IMG/VR virus record: IMGVR_UViG_3300046744_000223
Span: 62,001-126,000 of that record
Source of the DNA: a virus
Length of the DNA: 64,000 nucleotides
Reading direction: 5' to 3' (one strand)
The notes below the pieces were generated by a model that worked only from the letters and a program-made list of their open reading frames with translations, did not search any database and was not told the origin of the DNA. Below are positions 53,251-61,718 of this stretch, in pieces; within the stretch, counting starts at the first letter, position 1, and every line of letters starts with the position of its first letter. The translations under genes and the position numbers were made by a program.

Positions 53251-53846
53251 AATTTTATTTTTTTTAGTGATAACAAATGATATGGATTACTATGTGCTTT
53301 TCTACCTGGCTGATACCACTCATCTACAACGTCAAATCCATTCTCGATTAGTTGACTACTGAGTAACTCTCCATCAATTTCCCAATGTTTATGATGTTCA
53401 CCTTTTAGACTTTTTGGTGTTTTTTGCATATGTGGGTGTGAAACTATCAAATGACCACCTAACTCTAATAACTCATAAAACTTCATACAAGTTTCAATTA
53501 GAGGATTCTCTAAGTGTTCTAATGTTTCTAAACTAACGATGACATCAAACTTACCATTCACATTATTCTGAAAATCAGATTCTAAATCAATTACATCGTA
53601 TGTTATATTTTCAGCACCCCAATACGTTCTACAATATTCTAATGCTTCTTCTGAGTTATCCAATGATAATACTGACTTGGCACTTTGTGCTAAAATATTA
53701 GAACCATACCCAATCCCACAAGCTGCATCTAATACGACATCACCATCACTAACAAACTTATTAGCAAACCGATACCTTTCTACGTGTTTTGGTTCAATTT
53801 CTTGAATATTTTTACCTATTTGGCGTTCGCCATTGAATCCATCCAT
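53247..53846 (-). CDS. SAM-dependent methyltransferase
   Basis: A 199-residue class I methyltransferase with VVLDAACGIGYGSNILAQ (motif I) near residues 36-53, ITYDVIDLES, and FDVIVSLETLEHLENP near 98-113. Length and motifs are complete. Two methyltransferases in tandem suggest two different O-methylations of the glycan. Confidence 0.83.
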   Translation of the reverse strand: MDGFNGERQIGKNIQEIEPKHVERYRFANKFVSDGDVVLDAACGIGYGSNILAQSAKSVLSLDNSEEALEYCRTYWGAENITYDVIDLESDFQNNVNGKFDVIVSLETLEHLENPLIETCMKFYELLELGGHLIVSHPHMQKTPKSLKGEHHKHWEIDGELLSSQLIENGFDVVDEWYQPGRKAHSNPYHLLSLKKIKL

Positions 53847-53855
53847 AATTTTATT

Positions 53856-54164
53856 TTATATTTCTTCTATTCTTTTTGTTTTGTCACAAATCAATAAGTC
53901 GTATGGTGGTTTCTCACCTACACTCAGGTGGTGATATTTACATCCCCAATCATCCAATTGCTTCTTAGTTACATCATACCAATCAATTCCCGTAGTACTT
54001 CCACGAGCGGTCCAATAGGTTATAGTATGACCTTCATCATACAATATACGAATTTTTTCTATATTTTCCAAATTTGGAATAGCTTCTGAGTAATCTGGAT
54101 TTATATAAGTTCTATTTTCATAAAAACATATGGTCTCATCTATATCAACGTATATATTCATCAT
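53856..54164 (-). CDS. HAD-like phosphatase of the capsule/LPS type
   Basis: A 102-residue protein. YVDIDETICFYENRTY near residue 5 is motif I; ITYWTARGSTTGIDWYDVTKKQL near 48-70 is motif II, and LLICDKTK is the end. This short HAD type appears in surface-polysaccharide loci and T4-like phages. Coupled by overlap to the kdsA gene, so it may remove the phosphate of the KDO-8-phosphate product (the job of KdsC), but KdsC is longer, so this is only a candidate. Confidence 0.75.
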   Translation of the reverse strand: MMNIYVDIDETICFYENRTYINPDYSEAIPNLENIEKIRILYDEGHTITYWTARGSTTGIDWYDVTKKQLDDWGCKYHHLSVGEKPPYDLLICDKTKRIEEI

Positions 54165-54973
54165 CTAATAACTTTACATATATTATTTAACATTGTTTCA
54201 AAATCACTTAATTTAATTGAGCTTGTTCCATCCGATAGTGCGTTATCTGGATCATCATGTACTTCTAAGAACATACCATCTACACCTACGGCTGCAGCAG
54301 CCTTTGCTAATGGTTCTATAAAATGTTTATTAGACCCACTGCTACCACCAGAACACCCTTTTTGAACTGCATGAGTTGCATCAAATATAACGGGAGCGTA
54401 TTCTCTCATAGTTACTAAGTTTCTCATGTCCACTACATAGTCACCATACCCAAAGGTATTTCCACGTTCGGTTAGAACAACTTTGTTATTATCAGATGAT
54501 ACTACTTTATCAACCACCCTCTCCATATCCAATCCATTTACAAATTGTGCTTTTTTAATATTTACTGGAAGGTTTGTTTTTGCAGAAGCCACCAATAAAT
54601 CAGTTTGTCTACATAAAAATGCTGGTATTTGTATTAGGTCAATTGAATCTTTTAATACATCAGCTTGCCATGGTTCGTGTATGTCAGTAGTTACTGGAAT
54701 ATCTAATTCAGTACGGATTTTATTAAATATACGAGATGCTTCTTCAATAGAAACTCCTCTGTAGTTTTGTAACCGAGTTCGATTTGCTTTATCAAAAGAT
54801 GCTTTAAAAATAAAAGGAATACCCAACTTAGAAGTAATACGTTTTAACTCACGTGCCATATGTAAGGTATGTTCTTCACTTTCTATGACACATGGGCCGG
54901 ATATCAATACAAATGGCAATGATTCGCCAAATGTTATACCATCTCTTATTGTAACTGATTTAATTTTTTTCAT
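54161..54973 (-). CDS. kdsA: KDO-8-phosphate synthase
   Basis: A 270-residue protein that matches KdsA along its length: VLISGPCVIESEEHTL near residue 22, FIFKASFDKANRTRLQN near 50-66 (the KdsA-specific sugar-phosphate site), TDIHEPWQ near 97, IQIPAFLCRQTDLL, VNIKKAQF near 137, LTERGNTFGYGDYV, DATHAVQKG near 199, and FLEVHDDPDNALSDG at the end. It condenses PEP with arabinose-5-phosphate. The phage copy appears fully intact. The next gene upstream is a CMP-sugar cytidylyltransferase. Confidence 0.95.
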   Translation of the reverse strand: MKKIKSVTIRDGITFGESLPFVLISGPCVIESEEHTLHMARELKRITSKLGIPFIFKASFDKANRTRLQNYRGVSIEEASRIFNKIRTELDIPVTTDIHEPWQADVLKDSIDLIQIPAFLCRQTDLLVASAKTNLPVNIKKAQFVNGLDMERVVDKVVSSDNNKVVLTERGNTFGYGDYVVDMRNLVTMREYAPVIFDATHAVQKGCSGGSSGSNKHFIEPLAKAAAAVGVDGMFLEVHDDPDNALSDGTSSIKLSDFETMLNNICKVIR

Positions 54974-55613
54974 TTGCTAAACATTCTGCTATTTTAAAAT
55001 CACTTGGTGTATCAATGTCCCATGCTTCCAACATATCAACTGTTTTAATATATGGGTTGAAGCCAATTCTTCTTTTGTGTTTCTTATACATATCCTTCGA
55101 GAATATATATAATCCGGAGTTTTCAACAATAATTGGCTTTAAGTCTTGAGTACGACTAATAGTTGAAGACATATTATAATTTAAGGGATTACCATCATAC
55201 CAACAAAAATTGTTTACTTCATATGCTAAAAATGCCGAATCGTATTCGTTTGACTTTATTTTGTCTATCATATCTACTATGGTAGATTGTTTTACGAATG
55301 GGGAAGTTACTGATAAAAATACAATATAGTCTGTATTTATATCATCTATAACCGAATCCAATATATCGTTAAATGTAACATAGTCCCCATCAAACTTGGT
55401 ATCTCTTTTTAAGAATGTATAGTCTAAACTTGGATTTATGTAATCCACAACAGTGTCATCACTACAATACAAAAGTGTATCACTAATATCAGAAATTCCT
55501 GCTGCCTTGTCCACGCATATATTAACTAACGGATTACTATTAAGTGTCTTTATACTTTTTTGTGGTAATCGCTTACTATTTAGTCTAACTGTTATGTATG
55601 CTGTAAACTTCAT
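54960..55613 (-). CDS. CMP-sugar cytidylyltransferase (KdsB/NeuA-like)
   Basis: A 217-residue protein: YITVRLNSKRLPQKSI at the start (the CTP-binding R-x-xSxRLPxK pattern), LLYCSDDTVVD, VFLSVTSPFVKQSTIVDMI near residue 96-114, and DIDTPSDFKIAE near the end, all as in acylneuraminate/KDO cytidylyltransferases. Coupled to kdsA by a 14-base overlap, so it should activate KDO or a related acid as the CMP form. Confidence 0.87.
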   Translation of the reverse strand: MKFTAYITVRLNSKRLPQKSIKTLNSNPLVNICVDKAAGISDISDTLLYCSDDTVVDYINPSLDYTFLKRDTKFDGDYVTFNDILDSVIDDINTDYIVFLSVTSPFVKQSTIVDMIDKIKSNEYDSAFLAYEVNNFCWYDGNPLNYNMSSTISRTQDLKPIIVENSGLYIFSKDMYKKHKRRIGFNPYIKTVDMLEAWDIDTPSDFKIAECLANEKN

Positions 55614-56326
55614 TTTTTTCTTGTTCTTAGGTTATCATATTCGAATGGATTTAGAAGCATTATTTTATTTTCAGAAATCCAGTTTTGTACAAAGTCCATT
55701 TGTCTAAATCTATGCTTATCACCTTTAAAGTAATCTTTTCGATTCTTTTTGTGTTCAGCATCTTCTTCTTTATTGTAAAAGTTTAAAGCCCTGTCATCCT
55801 CACCACCTTCTAGGTAAAAGGTATGTCCTATAATTGTTATTTTAGAAAAGTTAATAATTGCCCTATCTAATGTAATTAAACCAGTACCAACTCCTATGAA
55901 CTTTCCTAAAGCTTGATTTTTTTTATACTTATGTCTGAACTCCTTACCACCATAGTGTTTCGTTAAAAACCCCCAAGTATCACTATGTACATTTACATTA
56001 TCAAACTCATGGTATCTATGACTCATCTCGTGACCTACATCATCTTTTCTTGGCCAAATTGTAAGCGGTTCGGATTTGATTGGATGAAAATAATCCCATC
56101 TATAATTGCCAGTAGTAGACCAAATATCTATTTTCCTACCTGTGTGTTGATACATACCATCGAAAAAACATTTATTTACTCTAATTACAGTTTTAAACTT
56201 ATCAATATATTTACCAAAATTATAACAATTCAAAGATGGGCTTGTACCAACTACTATTACATCGGTTTGTGGTTCAAATGTCTCAAAGTAGTTGTCTAAC
56301 TTTTTAATATTGTCCAAAATCACCAC
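55610..56326 (-). CDS. Sialyltransferase-like glycosyltransferase (GT29-like), 1
   Basis: A 238-residue protein. VIVVGTSPSLNCYNFGKYIDKFKTVIRVNKCFFDG near residues 24-58 resembles the L-sialylmotif (VGNS.sL....g..ID....V.R.N), and GVGTGLITLDRAI, then IIGHTFYLEGG, matches the following S-type region. GT29 enzymes use CMP-sialic acid or CMP-KDO as donor. This fits the CMP-sugar genes just upstream. Remote similarity only, so a non-sialic donor is likely. Confidence 0.72.
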   Translation of the reverse strand: MVILDNIKKLDNYFETFEPQTDVIVVGTSPSLNCYNFGKYIDKFKTVIRVNKCFFDGMYQHTGRKIDIWSTTGNYRWDYFHPIKSEPLTIWPRKDDVGHEMSHRYHEFDNVNVHSDTWGFLTKHYGGKEFRHKYKKNQALGKFIGVGTGLITLDRAIINFSKITIIGHTFYLEGGEDDRALNFYNKEEDAEHKKNRKDYFKGDKHRFRQMDFVQNWISENKIMLLNPFEYDNLRTRKK

Positions 56327-56862
56327 ACCATTACTTTGTTATTCTCAATAAGGGTATTTACATAATCTATTTCAAGATTCCAACTATGATTGCCAGGTAT
56401 ATCTGATGACCCCTCTACTCCCCAATAATGATTAGTCTTTCCAAAATCAAATCCAACCAAGTTTAACACCTCATATGTATCTAACAAATAGTTAATTGTT
56501 AGAATGCCAGTAGACATTTTTTTAGAACCTAATTTGAAATCGGATATGTGGTAATCAAATCCATCATAGTTACTCTTTATATCCTCCAATCTACCAACTC
56601 GCTTATCAGTATTAGTAATCGTGGTAGTTTTAATTAAGTTTGGGTGTTGGTTTTTTATACTCTCTATGTTATTTACATAGTAGTTTCTACTATCGGTAGT
56701 AAGTGCATTGTTAAGTATCCAATGAGTACATTTGTTACCTATATAATCTTCAAATCCACGTACTCTGAATCTATTGAATCTATAAACGTGGTCGTATGAA
56801 TCAATCAGACTACCATGCTTTTGGGTTGTGTCGGCATTACCTACTAAGATACATTTATTCAT
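56320..56862 (-). CDS. Sialyltransferase-like glycosyltransferase (GT29-like), 2
   Basis: A 180-residue protein: CILVGNADTTQKHGSLIDSYDHVYRFNRFRV at the start and MSTGILTINYLLDTYEVLNLVGFDFG, then HYWG and NHSWNLEIDYV in the second half. Both blocks match the GT29 layout (VGN...ID.yD.V.RfN; TG.....l......lvGfdf...HY.......H...E). Smaller than full sialyltransferases. Coupled to the first GT29-like gene by a seven-base overlap. Confidence 0.77.
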   Translation of the reverse strand: MNKCILVGNADTTQKHGSLIDSYDHVYRFNRFRVRGFEDYIGNKCTHWILNNALTTDSRNYYVNNIESIKNQHPNLIKTTTITNTDKRVGRLEDIKSNYDGFDYHISDFKLGSKKMSTGILTINYLLDTYEVLNLVGFDFGKTNHYWGVEGSSDIPGNHSWNLEIDYVNTLIENNKVMVW

Positions 56863-57539
56863 TTCTTACCTGTGTGCTTTCCGGTTTGTAAAAAATATTC
56901 ATTGTCTCTACTATCACCTTTCAAAAAGTGATACTCAAATCCAAGTTTCCACATAACATAGTCAAAACTTAATTGGTCTCTACGTGAGTTATACTTTATT
57001 TCATCCCACCATGCTTCCATAGATTCAATGACGTGTTCATCATTATGATTTCTTAATATAATTGGATTTGTAGCTAACCCATTATTTTGTGGATATCCCT
57101 CATCTAAGTATCTCTGAACTTGGGTATACATGGTTTGTGGATTGTCCTTGTAATTACCACCATTAGACTTACCCAAACTCATTATTGCCTCATACTCTTT
57201 GTAAATACAATCTCGTGGGTCCAGTCTTGTTTGATTATGGTCAAATACCTGATACGGGTGTTTGTTTACCAATGGTGTAAAATCTTTTCTAACCAATATA
57301 TTACCATCAATCCATAACGAACAATCGTATTCTGATAAATATCTATGTGGTAATATTTTGTATTTTTTAGCGTTACGATTTGGGTCTGAATATATTGGTG
57401 TAGATTTAATAATCTTCCAAGTATCCGATTTTATATCCATATCAGTAAAGCATATATAATCAACACCATCTATTATTTGTTGATTTTCATGTAGATTATC
57501 ATACCCACCAAAGATTGAAGTATAAACGGCTATTTTCAT
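56859..57539 (-). CDS. DUF616-like glycosyltransferase
   Basis: A 226-residue protein: VYTSIFGGYDNLHENQQIIDGVDYICFTD at the start, ILPHRYLSEYDCSLWIDGNILV near residues 62-83, as in the DUF616 (TOD1/MUCI70) glycosyltransferase-like family. The short acidic IDGN takes the place of DxD. Substrate unknown. Coupled at both ends. Confidence 0.8.
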   Translation of the reverse strand: MKIAVYTSIFGGYDNLHENQQIIDGVDYICFTDMDIKSDTWKIIKSTPIYSDPNRNAKKYKILPHRYLSEYDCSLWIDGNILVRKDFTPLVNKHPYQVFDHNQTRLDPRDCIYKEYEAIMSLGKSNGGNYKDNPQTMYTQVQRYLDEGYPQNNGLATNPIILRNHNDEHVIESMEAWWDEIKYNSRRDQLSFDYVMWKLGFEYHFLKGDSRDNEYFLQTGKHTGKK

Positions 57540-58384
57540 ATGTAATGCTCACTTCTTACTAAGTTAGAGCCAAGATTGGGTCTAGCTACTGTGTATGTTG
57601 GTGTATAATTTGCAATCGTATCATTAACACCGGTCTGATTACCAACGTTAAATTTAGCCTTGCTTTTGATATATAATTGAATACGTGTGTCAACGTGTCT
57701 GAGGTCTAAACACTTTTTATATTTCAATCCAAATTGATTTTTTGTAGTCCAATAAAACATTGGTAATTTATATTCATTGATTTTTGATTGGATTTTCTCA
57801 ACTCCAGTGCCATCAAATCTATTTGATATCAATAGAGTACCAAAATCACCATTAACGTGTTCTCTAATAATAGAATTACCCAACTCTCTTTCAGAATCAG
57901 ACCAATAAACTTCCGGCTCAATATCGTCAAAAGAATCAAATTGCCAAAACTTTAATATTTCTTCCATAAGTGGGATTTTATAAACACCTAAGTCATCATA
58001 TATTCTATAATGGTCATTGAATACCTCCCCTTCAAATGAATCTACAAATCCATCTATATATGGGTTGTTGTCAAAAATAGTATGAACCACTTGAAACGGG
58101 TCTGACCATGATGACCAATTTTGCTCTAAGTGACCAAATAACTCTCTTAACAATTTTGGTGATGGTATCCAAACCTTACAATCAGGATATTTTTCTTTTA
58201 ATTTACGTGGAAACGCAGAGATAATTCCCCAATCCCCAACACCAAAACAAGTTCTTAGGATTACAAAGTTTTTACCTTCCAAGTATTCATCAGGAATATA
58301 GGAAGGGTCACTTAAAGGAAACCCTAACTTATCAACCTCTTGTATAGGAAGTACTTTATTATCGAATGTTCTCCAAAATACCAT
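57536..58384 (-). CDS. Heptosyltransferase-like glycosyltransferase (GT9-like)
   Basis: A 282-residue protein. FVILRTCFGVGDWGIISAFPRKLKEKYP near residue 36 resembles the GT9 N-terminal motif (R..giGDvl...p....lk..yP), and FNVGNQTGVNDTIANY near 245 the donor-site end (G.dtG..h.a). It lacks some of the classical C-terminal blocks, so the fit is partial. I use the ATG at 58384 that overlaps the previous stop (TAATG). Sugar unknown. Confidence 0.68.
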   Translation of the reverse strand: MVFWRTFDNKVLPIQEVDKLGFPLSDPSYIPDEYLEGKNFVILRTCFGVGDWGIISAFPRKLKEKYPDCKVWIPSPKLLRELFGHLEQNWSSWSDPFQVVHTIFDNNPYIDGFVDSFEGEVFNDHYRIYDDLGVYKIPLMEEILKFWQFDSFDDIEPEVYWSDSERELGNSIIREHVNGDFGTLLISNRFDGTGVEKIQSKINEYKLPMFYWTTKNQFGLKYKKCLDLRHVDTRIQLYIKSKAKFNVGNQTGVNDTIANYTPTYTVARPNLGSNLVRSEHYI

Positions 58385-59220
58385 TATGAAACTGCCCTTC
58401 CTTCCATACCTTCCCAATCCTTATCAGTTCTAACCTCTTGATTAGTTTTCTCAGTAGCCGATAGGACATTGTTTGTTGTGTTTAATAATTCCGTAAGTTT
58501 CAACATAGCTGATAAATCTTTAGGGAAACAATGTCCACCAAATCCTAAATCACCATCAGGACCAGGAACAGCCCAATGTGATTTACCTAACCTATCATCA
58601 TATGTCGCATATTCTACAACCTTATCATAGTCCAATGATAGTTTATCACATACTTGATAAATCTCATTTGCAAAAGAAACTTTTGTAGCTAAGAACGTAT
58701 TAGTTACATACTTTACCATTTCTGCGTGTGTAGAGCCAGTCTTTATGATTGGTGTGGTAGGAAAAACTAAACGATAGATTTGTTTAAGTGGAGTGGTTCC
58801 TTTACGTGGGCCCCCTAAGATAATCTTTGATTGGTTCTCAAAGTCTTGTACTGCGTTTGCTTCGGTTAAGAATTCCGGATTGAACACAATTGTGATACTC
58901 TTAAAGTTATTGTTAAACATCTCGGTTGTAGTTGGTGGAATTGTAGATTTGATAACCACAACAACATCCTTACCTACGTTATTGATTTGAGACAATACCG
59001 ATTCCACAATTGAAATGTCACACGACCCATCAACTCTCTTCATTGGAGTGGGTACACATACAAATACAACATCCGAAGCTTCGACTACCTCTTTTAGGGT
59101 ATCCGTAGTTCTTTTAGACCCATCAAGGTCATAGGTTAAAACGCTAAAATAGTTTTTAAACTTTTGGTAAATGGCATTTCCTACAAAGCCTTGACCCACT
59201 ATTCCAATATTATATTTCAT
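58384..59220 (-). CDS. UDP-glucose/GDP-mannose dehydrogenase-like, short form
   Basis: A 278-residue protein. IGIVGQGFVGNAI (NAD site), FVCVPTPMKRVDGSCDISI near 54-72, NPEFLTEANAVQDF near 132, and the catalytic Cys in GFGGHCFPKD near 226-235 are all present. UDP-glucose 6-dehydrogenases are usually 380-450 residues; here the C-terminal domain is missing. That short form is also known from T4-like phages. It could still oxidise a sugar nucleotide, but specificity is doubtful. Confidence 0.85.
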   Translation of the reverse strand: MKYNIGIVGQGFVGNAIYQKFKNYFSVLTYDLDGSKRTTDTLKEVVEASDVVFVCVPTPMKRVDGSCDISIVESVLSQINNVGKDVVVVIKSTIPPTTTEMFNNNFKSITIVFNPEFLTEANAVQDFENQSKIILGGPRKGTTPLKQIYRLVFPTTPIIKTGSTHAEMVKYVTNTFLATKVSFANEIYQVCDKLSLDYDKVVEYATYDDRLGKSHWAVPGPDGDLGFGGHCFPKDLSAMLKLTELLNTTNNVLSATEKTNQEVRTDKDWEGMEGRAVS

Positions 59221-59271
59221 AGATAAATTGTAAAATTTTCTTGTGACACACGATTCGTTTCCAAAATGGAA
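59221..59271. other. Short intergenic spacer in the glycan operon
   Basis: A 51-base gap between two operon genes. I see no promoter of the TTTGG/TATATTAG kind and no terminator hairpin. Confidence 0.4.
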
Positions 59272-59898
59272 TTACACGAGGGTGTCGTAATATTCGTTTT
59301 GCTTTTCTTGTCGTTCGATTTGCTTTGGGTGATATAGGGAAAGTTCTTCCATCCAAGGTAAGTTTGATATAGTATCATACCCAACGAGTTTCTCGTGTAC
59401 CTTATTTTCCCAACGAATGTTATCTGAGTTTTTGTAGATTCTCCATTGAGGGTCTGGAAAGTTTACCCAACCCTTATCATCCACTCTCCAACCCCACTTC
59501 TGAATGTGTTCTGATGTAAGTCCTTCTACCGTGTTTACACGTGGTACGAGAATCACATCTACATCATTTGCTTCTAAGATTGCGTGGATATTGTCCATGA
59601 GGGTCTCATTAGGATACTCATCTGCGTCAATCTGAAAAATGTAATCACCATCACAATGTTTGGTAAGTTCATTCTTTAGATTTGCGAAGTGTCCATCGAA
59701 CTCATATGGATGCCATAGGAATAGAGTCTTCTCTGCATTCATCTTACGGAGATATGTTTCTACCATTGGGTCACCATTCTTAGAGTCCCATAGAACCACA
59801 ATCTCATCATGAGGTTGTTTTAGTGTGATTAACTTTTGTAGTAAGGTTTGAATCTCTAAGAACTCATTACATACTGTGACTGCGTAACTGATTTTCAT
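59272..59898 (-). CDS. Glycosyltransferase family 2
   Basis: A 208-residue GT2: ISYAVTVCNEFLEIQTLLQKLI at the start, IVVLWDSKNGD, and YIFQIDADEYPNETL near residues 90-104 with the DxD metal motif. The length is that of the catalytic domain alone (LpcC/KdtX type GT2). Acceptor unknown. Confidence 0.85.
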   Translation of the reverse strand: MKISYAVTVCNEFLEIQTLLQKLITLKQPHDEIVVLWDSKNGDPMVETYLRKMNAEKTLFLWHPYEFDGHFANLKNELTKHCDGDYIFQIDADEYPNETLMDNIHAILEANDVDVILVPRVNTVEGLTSEHIQKWGWRVDDKGWVNFPDPQWRIYKNSDNIRWENKVHEKLVGYDTISNLPWMEELSLYHPKQIERQEKQNEYYDTLV

Positions 59899-59901
59899 AT
59901 C

Positions 59902-60399
59902 TTATATTCCTTTTAAGAAGTCCGGAGTGTCATCCTTTTCAAGACTATCTTCTTGTCTACGTTTTGCTTTAGTATCTATCTTATCGAAGATACCATAATC
60001 ATAGTTATATACCATAACAGTTGATATATTCTTTTCAACTAATGTACGATAACCACCCTTTAACTTCTTATTTCTAATCTCATTAAGGTAAAATTGTTTA
60101 GAGTTTACATCAAGATTTAATTTAGTCAAATCCAACTTTTTTACTTTCGAGGTTGAACTGATTACTTCATTTAATGAAGATGCCATTTTTAGCATTTGTG
60201 GTGGTGCGATGTGTTTTAAGTCTAAACAATGAAAGTATGTTTTAAACTTTGGCTGTAACACGAATACATAATAATCTCGAGCCTCACCAGATACTTTCTT
60301 GTATCTGATTTTAGCTACCATACCTTTCTCTAATTTTGACTTAGGTATACGAGTAGCGTCAGCAATTCGATTTCTATGCATTGTCGTGTAATCAGGCAT
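59902..60399 (-). CDS. Unknown phage protein
   Basis: A 165-residue basic protein: MPDYTTMHRNRIADATRIPKSKLEKGMVAKIRYKKVSG..., with a beta-rich first half (YYVFVLQPKFKTYFHCLDL) and GGYRTLVEKNISTVMVYNYDY near residues 115-135. The overall design looks like a small phage protein I cannot name. It lies among glycosyltransferase genes but has no GT motif. Confidence 0.65.
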   Translation of the reverse strand: MPDYTTMHRNRIADATRIPKSKLEKGMVAKIRYKKVSGEARDYYVFVLQPKFKTYFHCLDLKHIAPPQMLKMASSLNEVISSTSKVKKLDLTKLNLDVNSKQFYLNEIRNKKLKGGYRTLVEKNISTVMVYNYDYGIFDKIDTKAKRRQEDSLEKDDTPDFLKGI

Positions 60400-61718
60400 T
60401 ACTCACCTACTTTCTTTAGTTTTGGTAATTTTAATTCAGTTGGCGTGTCTTTCTTTTTCAAAGTTGGTAACGTTAATCCAACTTGTTGTGGACCATCACC
60501 TACTTTGTAAATGTCAAGTATTTCGGACAATTTACTTGACATATTATCAAGTGTAAAGTTGTCTTTTACATACTTACGATTCTTACGAGACTTCTCAACT
60601 GCTTTCTTATAATTATCGTAGATTGTTTTTAAAGTATGAGCTGCGTCATTATAATTAATTGTAAACCACTTGGACTCTTTCCTAATCCAATTGTTTGATG
60701 CTGATTTGTCTACATTTTGAAGTTCACCACCAACTAAGAAATTAAAATCTGAATTCAAGAAATCTATATGACCACTCCAATTTGATGCAATTATTGGTTT
60801 ACCACTAACACAAGCTTCTAATAATGGTCTACCAAATCCCTCACCACGTGTAAATGATACGTGTGCCTTTACCTTTGGGTGATTATACAATGAATTCATC
60901 TCCTCATCTGAAAGGTCACCATCGAGAATATAGATGTTTGGTAGTATCTTTGAATCAATCATACCTTTAATCATTTCGATTCTCTTTCTCAACTCATGTA
61001 CATTTGTGATGCCAGGCGCCGTGAGAGATGTCTTTAGAATAAGTGCTGGTGTATTCTTTTTGTTTTTAAACGTATTTAGGAATGTGTGAATCAAACCACT
61101 TACGTTTTTTCTATCATGACCTATGTTACCTTGTAACCAATGACCAACAAATAGATATGTAAAAGATTCTTTCACATTACTTAGTACATCATTAACAGAT
61201 TGATGAACTTCAGATTTATTATCGTAAATCTTAGGGTCAAATCCTTCGAATAAAACTTCAACCGGCTTTGTTAGAGATGTTTGACCTACCTTTTCTTTGG
61301 TTTTTTCATTTATTTTATCATAAACCACTTCGAGTGTTTTCTTAGAGTGTTCTGATGAAACCAATGTAAGGTCCATACGATTACACCCATCAATAAATTC
61401 AGCAGATGCATCGGTAGTTTCAATAACAGCCGATACCCCAATGTTAAAGTGACCAACGGGTTGGAACTCACTTGGAATTGTAATCTGCATCCACACGTCT
61501 GGCTTCTGATTTATATTACCACTAATGAGCCTTGATGTTAAGTCTACATCTTCCGTTGTGAGTGCATTTTGAGGTGTATTACCCCATCGTTGTGGTAAGA
61601 TTTTTATATCCCACTCTTCACCTTTGGTTTGAATTAACGAACGGACTAAATCTCTCGAACGGGCACCATACCCACTTCTCGTTGCAATAGGGCAACTAAC
61701 TACACATAACTTTTTCAT
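60399..61718 (-). CDS. Glycosyltransferase family 4 (GT-B)
   Basis: A 439-residue protein. FTRGEGFGRPLLEACVSGKPIIASNWSGHIDFL near residue 290-322 is the GT4 donor-binding signature (EX7E, GE..G.p..Ea...G.pvi). The N-terminal SGYGARSRDL is the acceptor side. The last about 40 residues form a tail with the sequence motif LPTLKKKD and LPKLKKVG. Almost the same motif begins the neighbouring GT4 (61715-63124). Sugar unknown. Confidence 0.87.
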   Translation of the reverse strand: MKKLCVVSCPIATRSGYGARSRDLVRSLIQTKGEEWDIKILPQRWGNTPQNALTTEDVDLTSRLISGNINQKPDVWMQITIPSEFQPVGHFNIGVSAVIETTDASAEFIDGCNRMDLTLVSSEHSKKTLEVVYDKINEKTKEKVGQTSLTKPVEVLFEGFDPKIYDNKSEVHQSVNDVLSNVKESFTYLFVGHWLQGNIGHDRKNVSGLIHTFLNTFKNKKNTPALILKTSLTAPGITNVHELRKRIEMIKGMIDSKILPNIYILDGDLSDEEMNSLYNHPKVKAHVSFTRGEGFGRPLLEACVSGKPIIASNWSGHIDFLNSDFNFLVGGELQNVDKSASNNWIRKESKWFTINYNDAAHTLKTIYDNYKKAVEKSRKNRKYVKDNFTLDNMSSKLSEILDIYKVGDGPQQVGLTLPTLKKKDTPTELKLPKLKKVGE

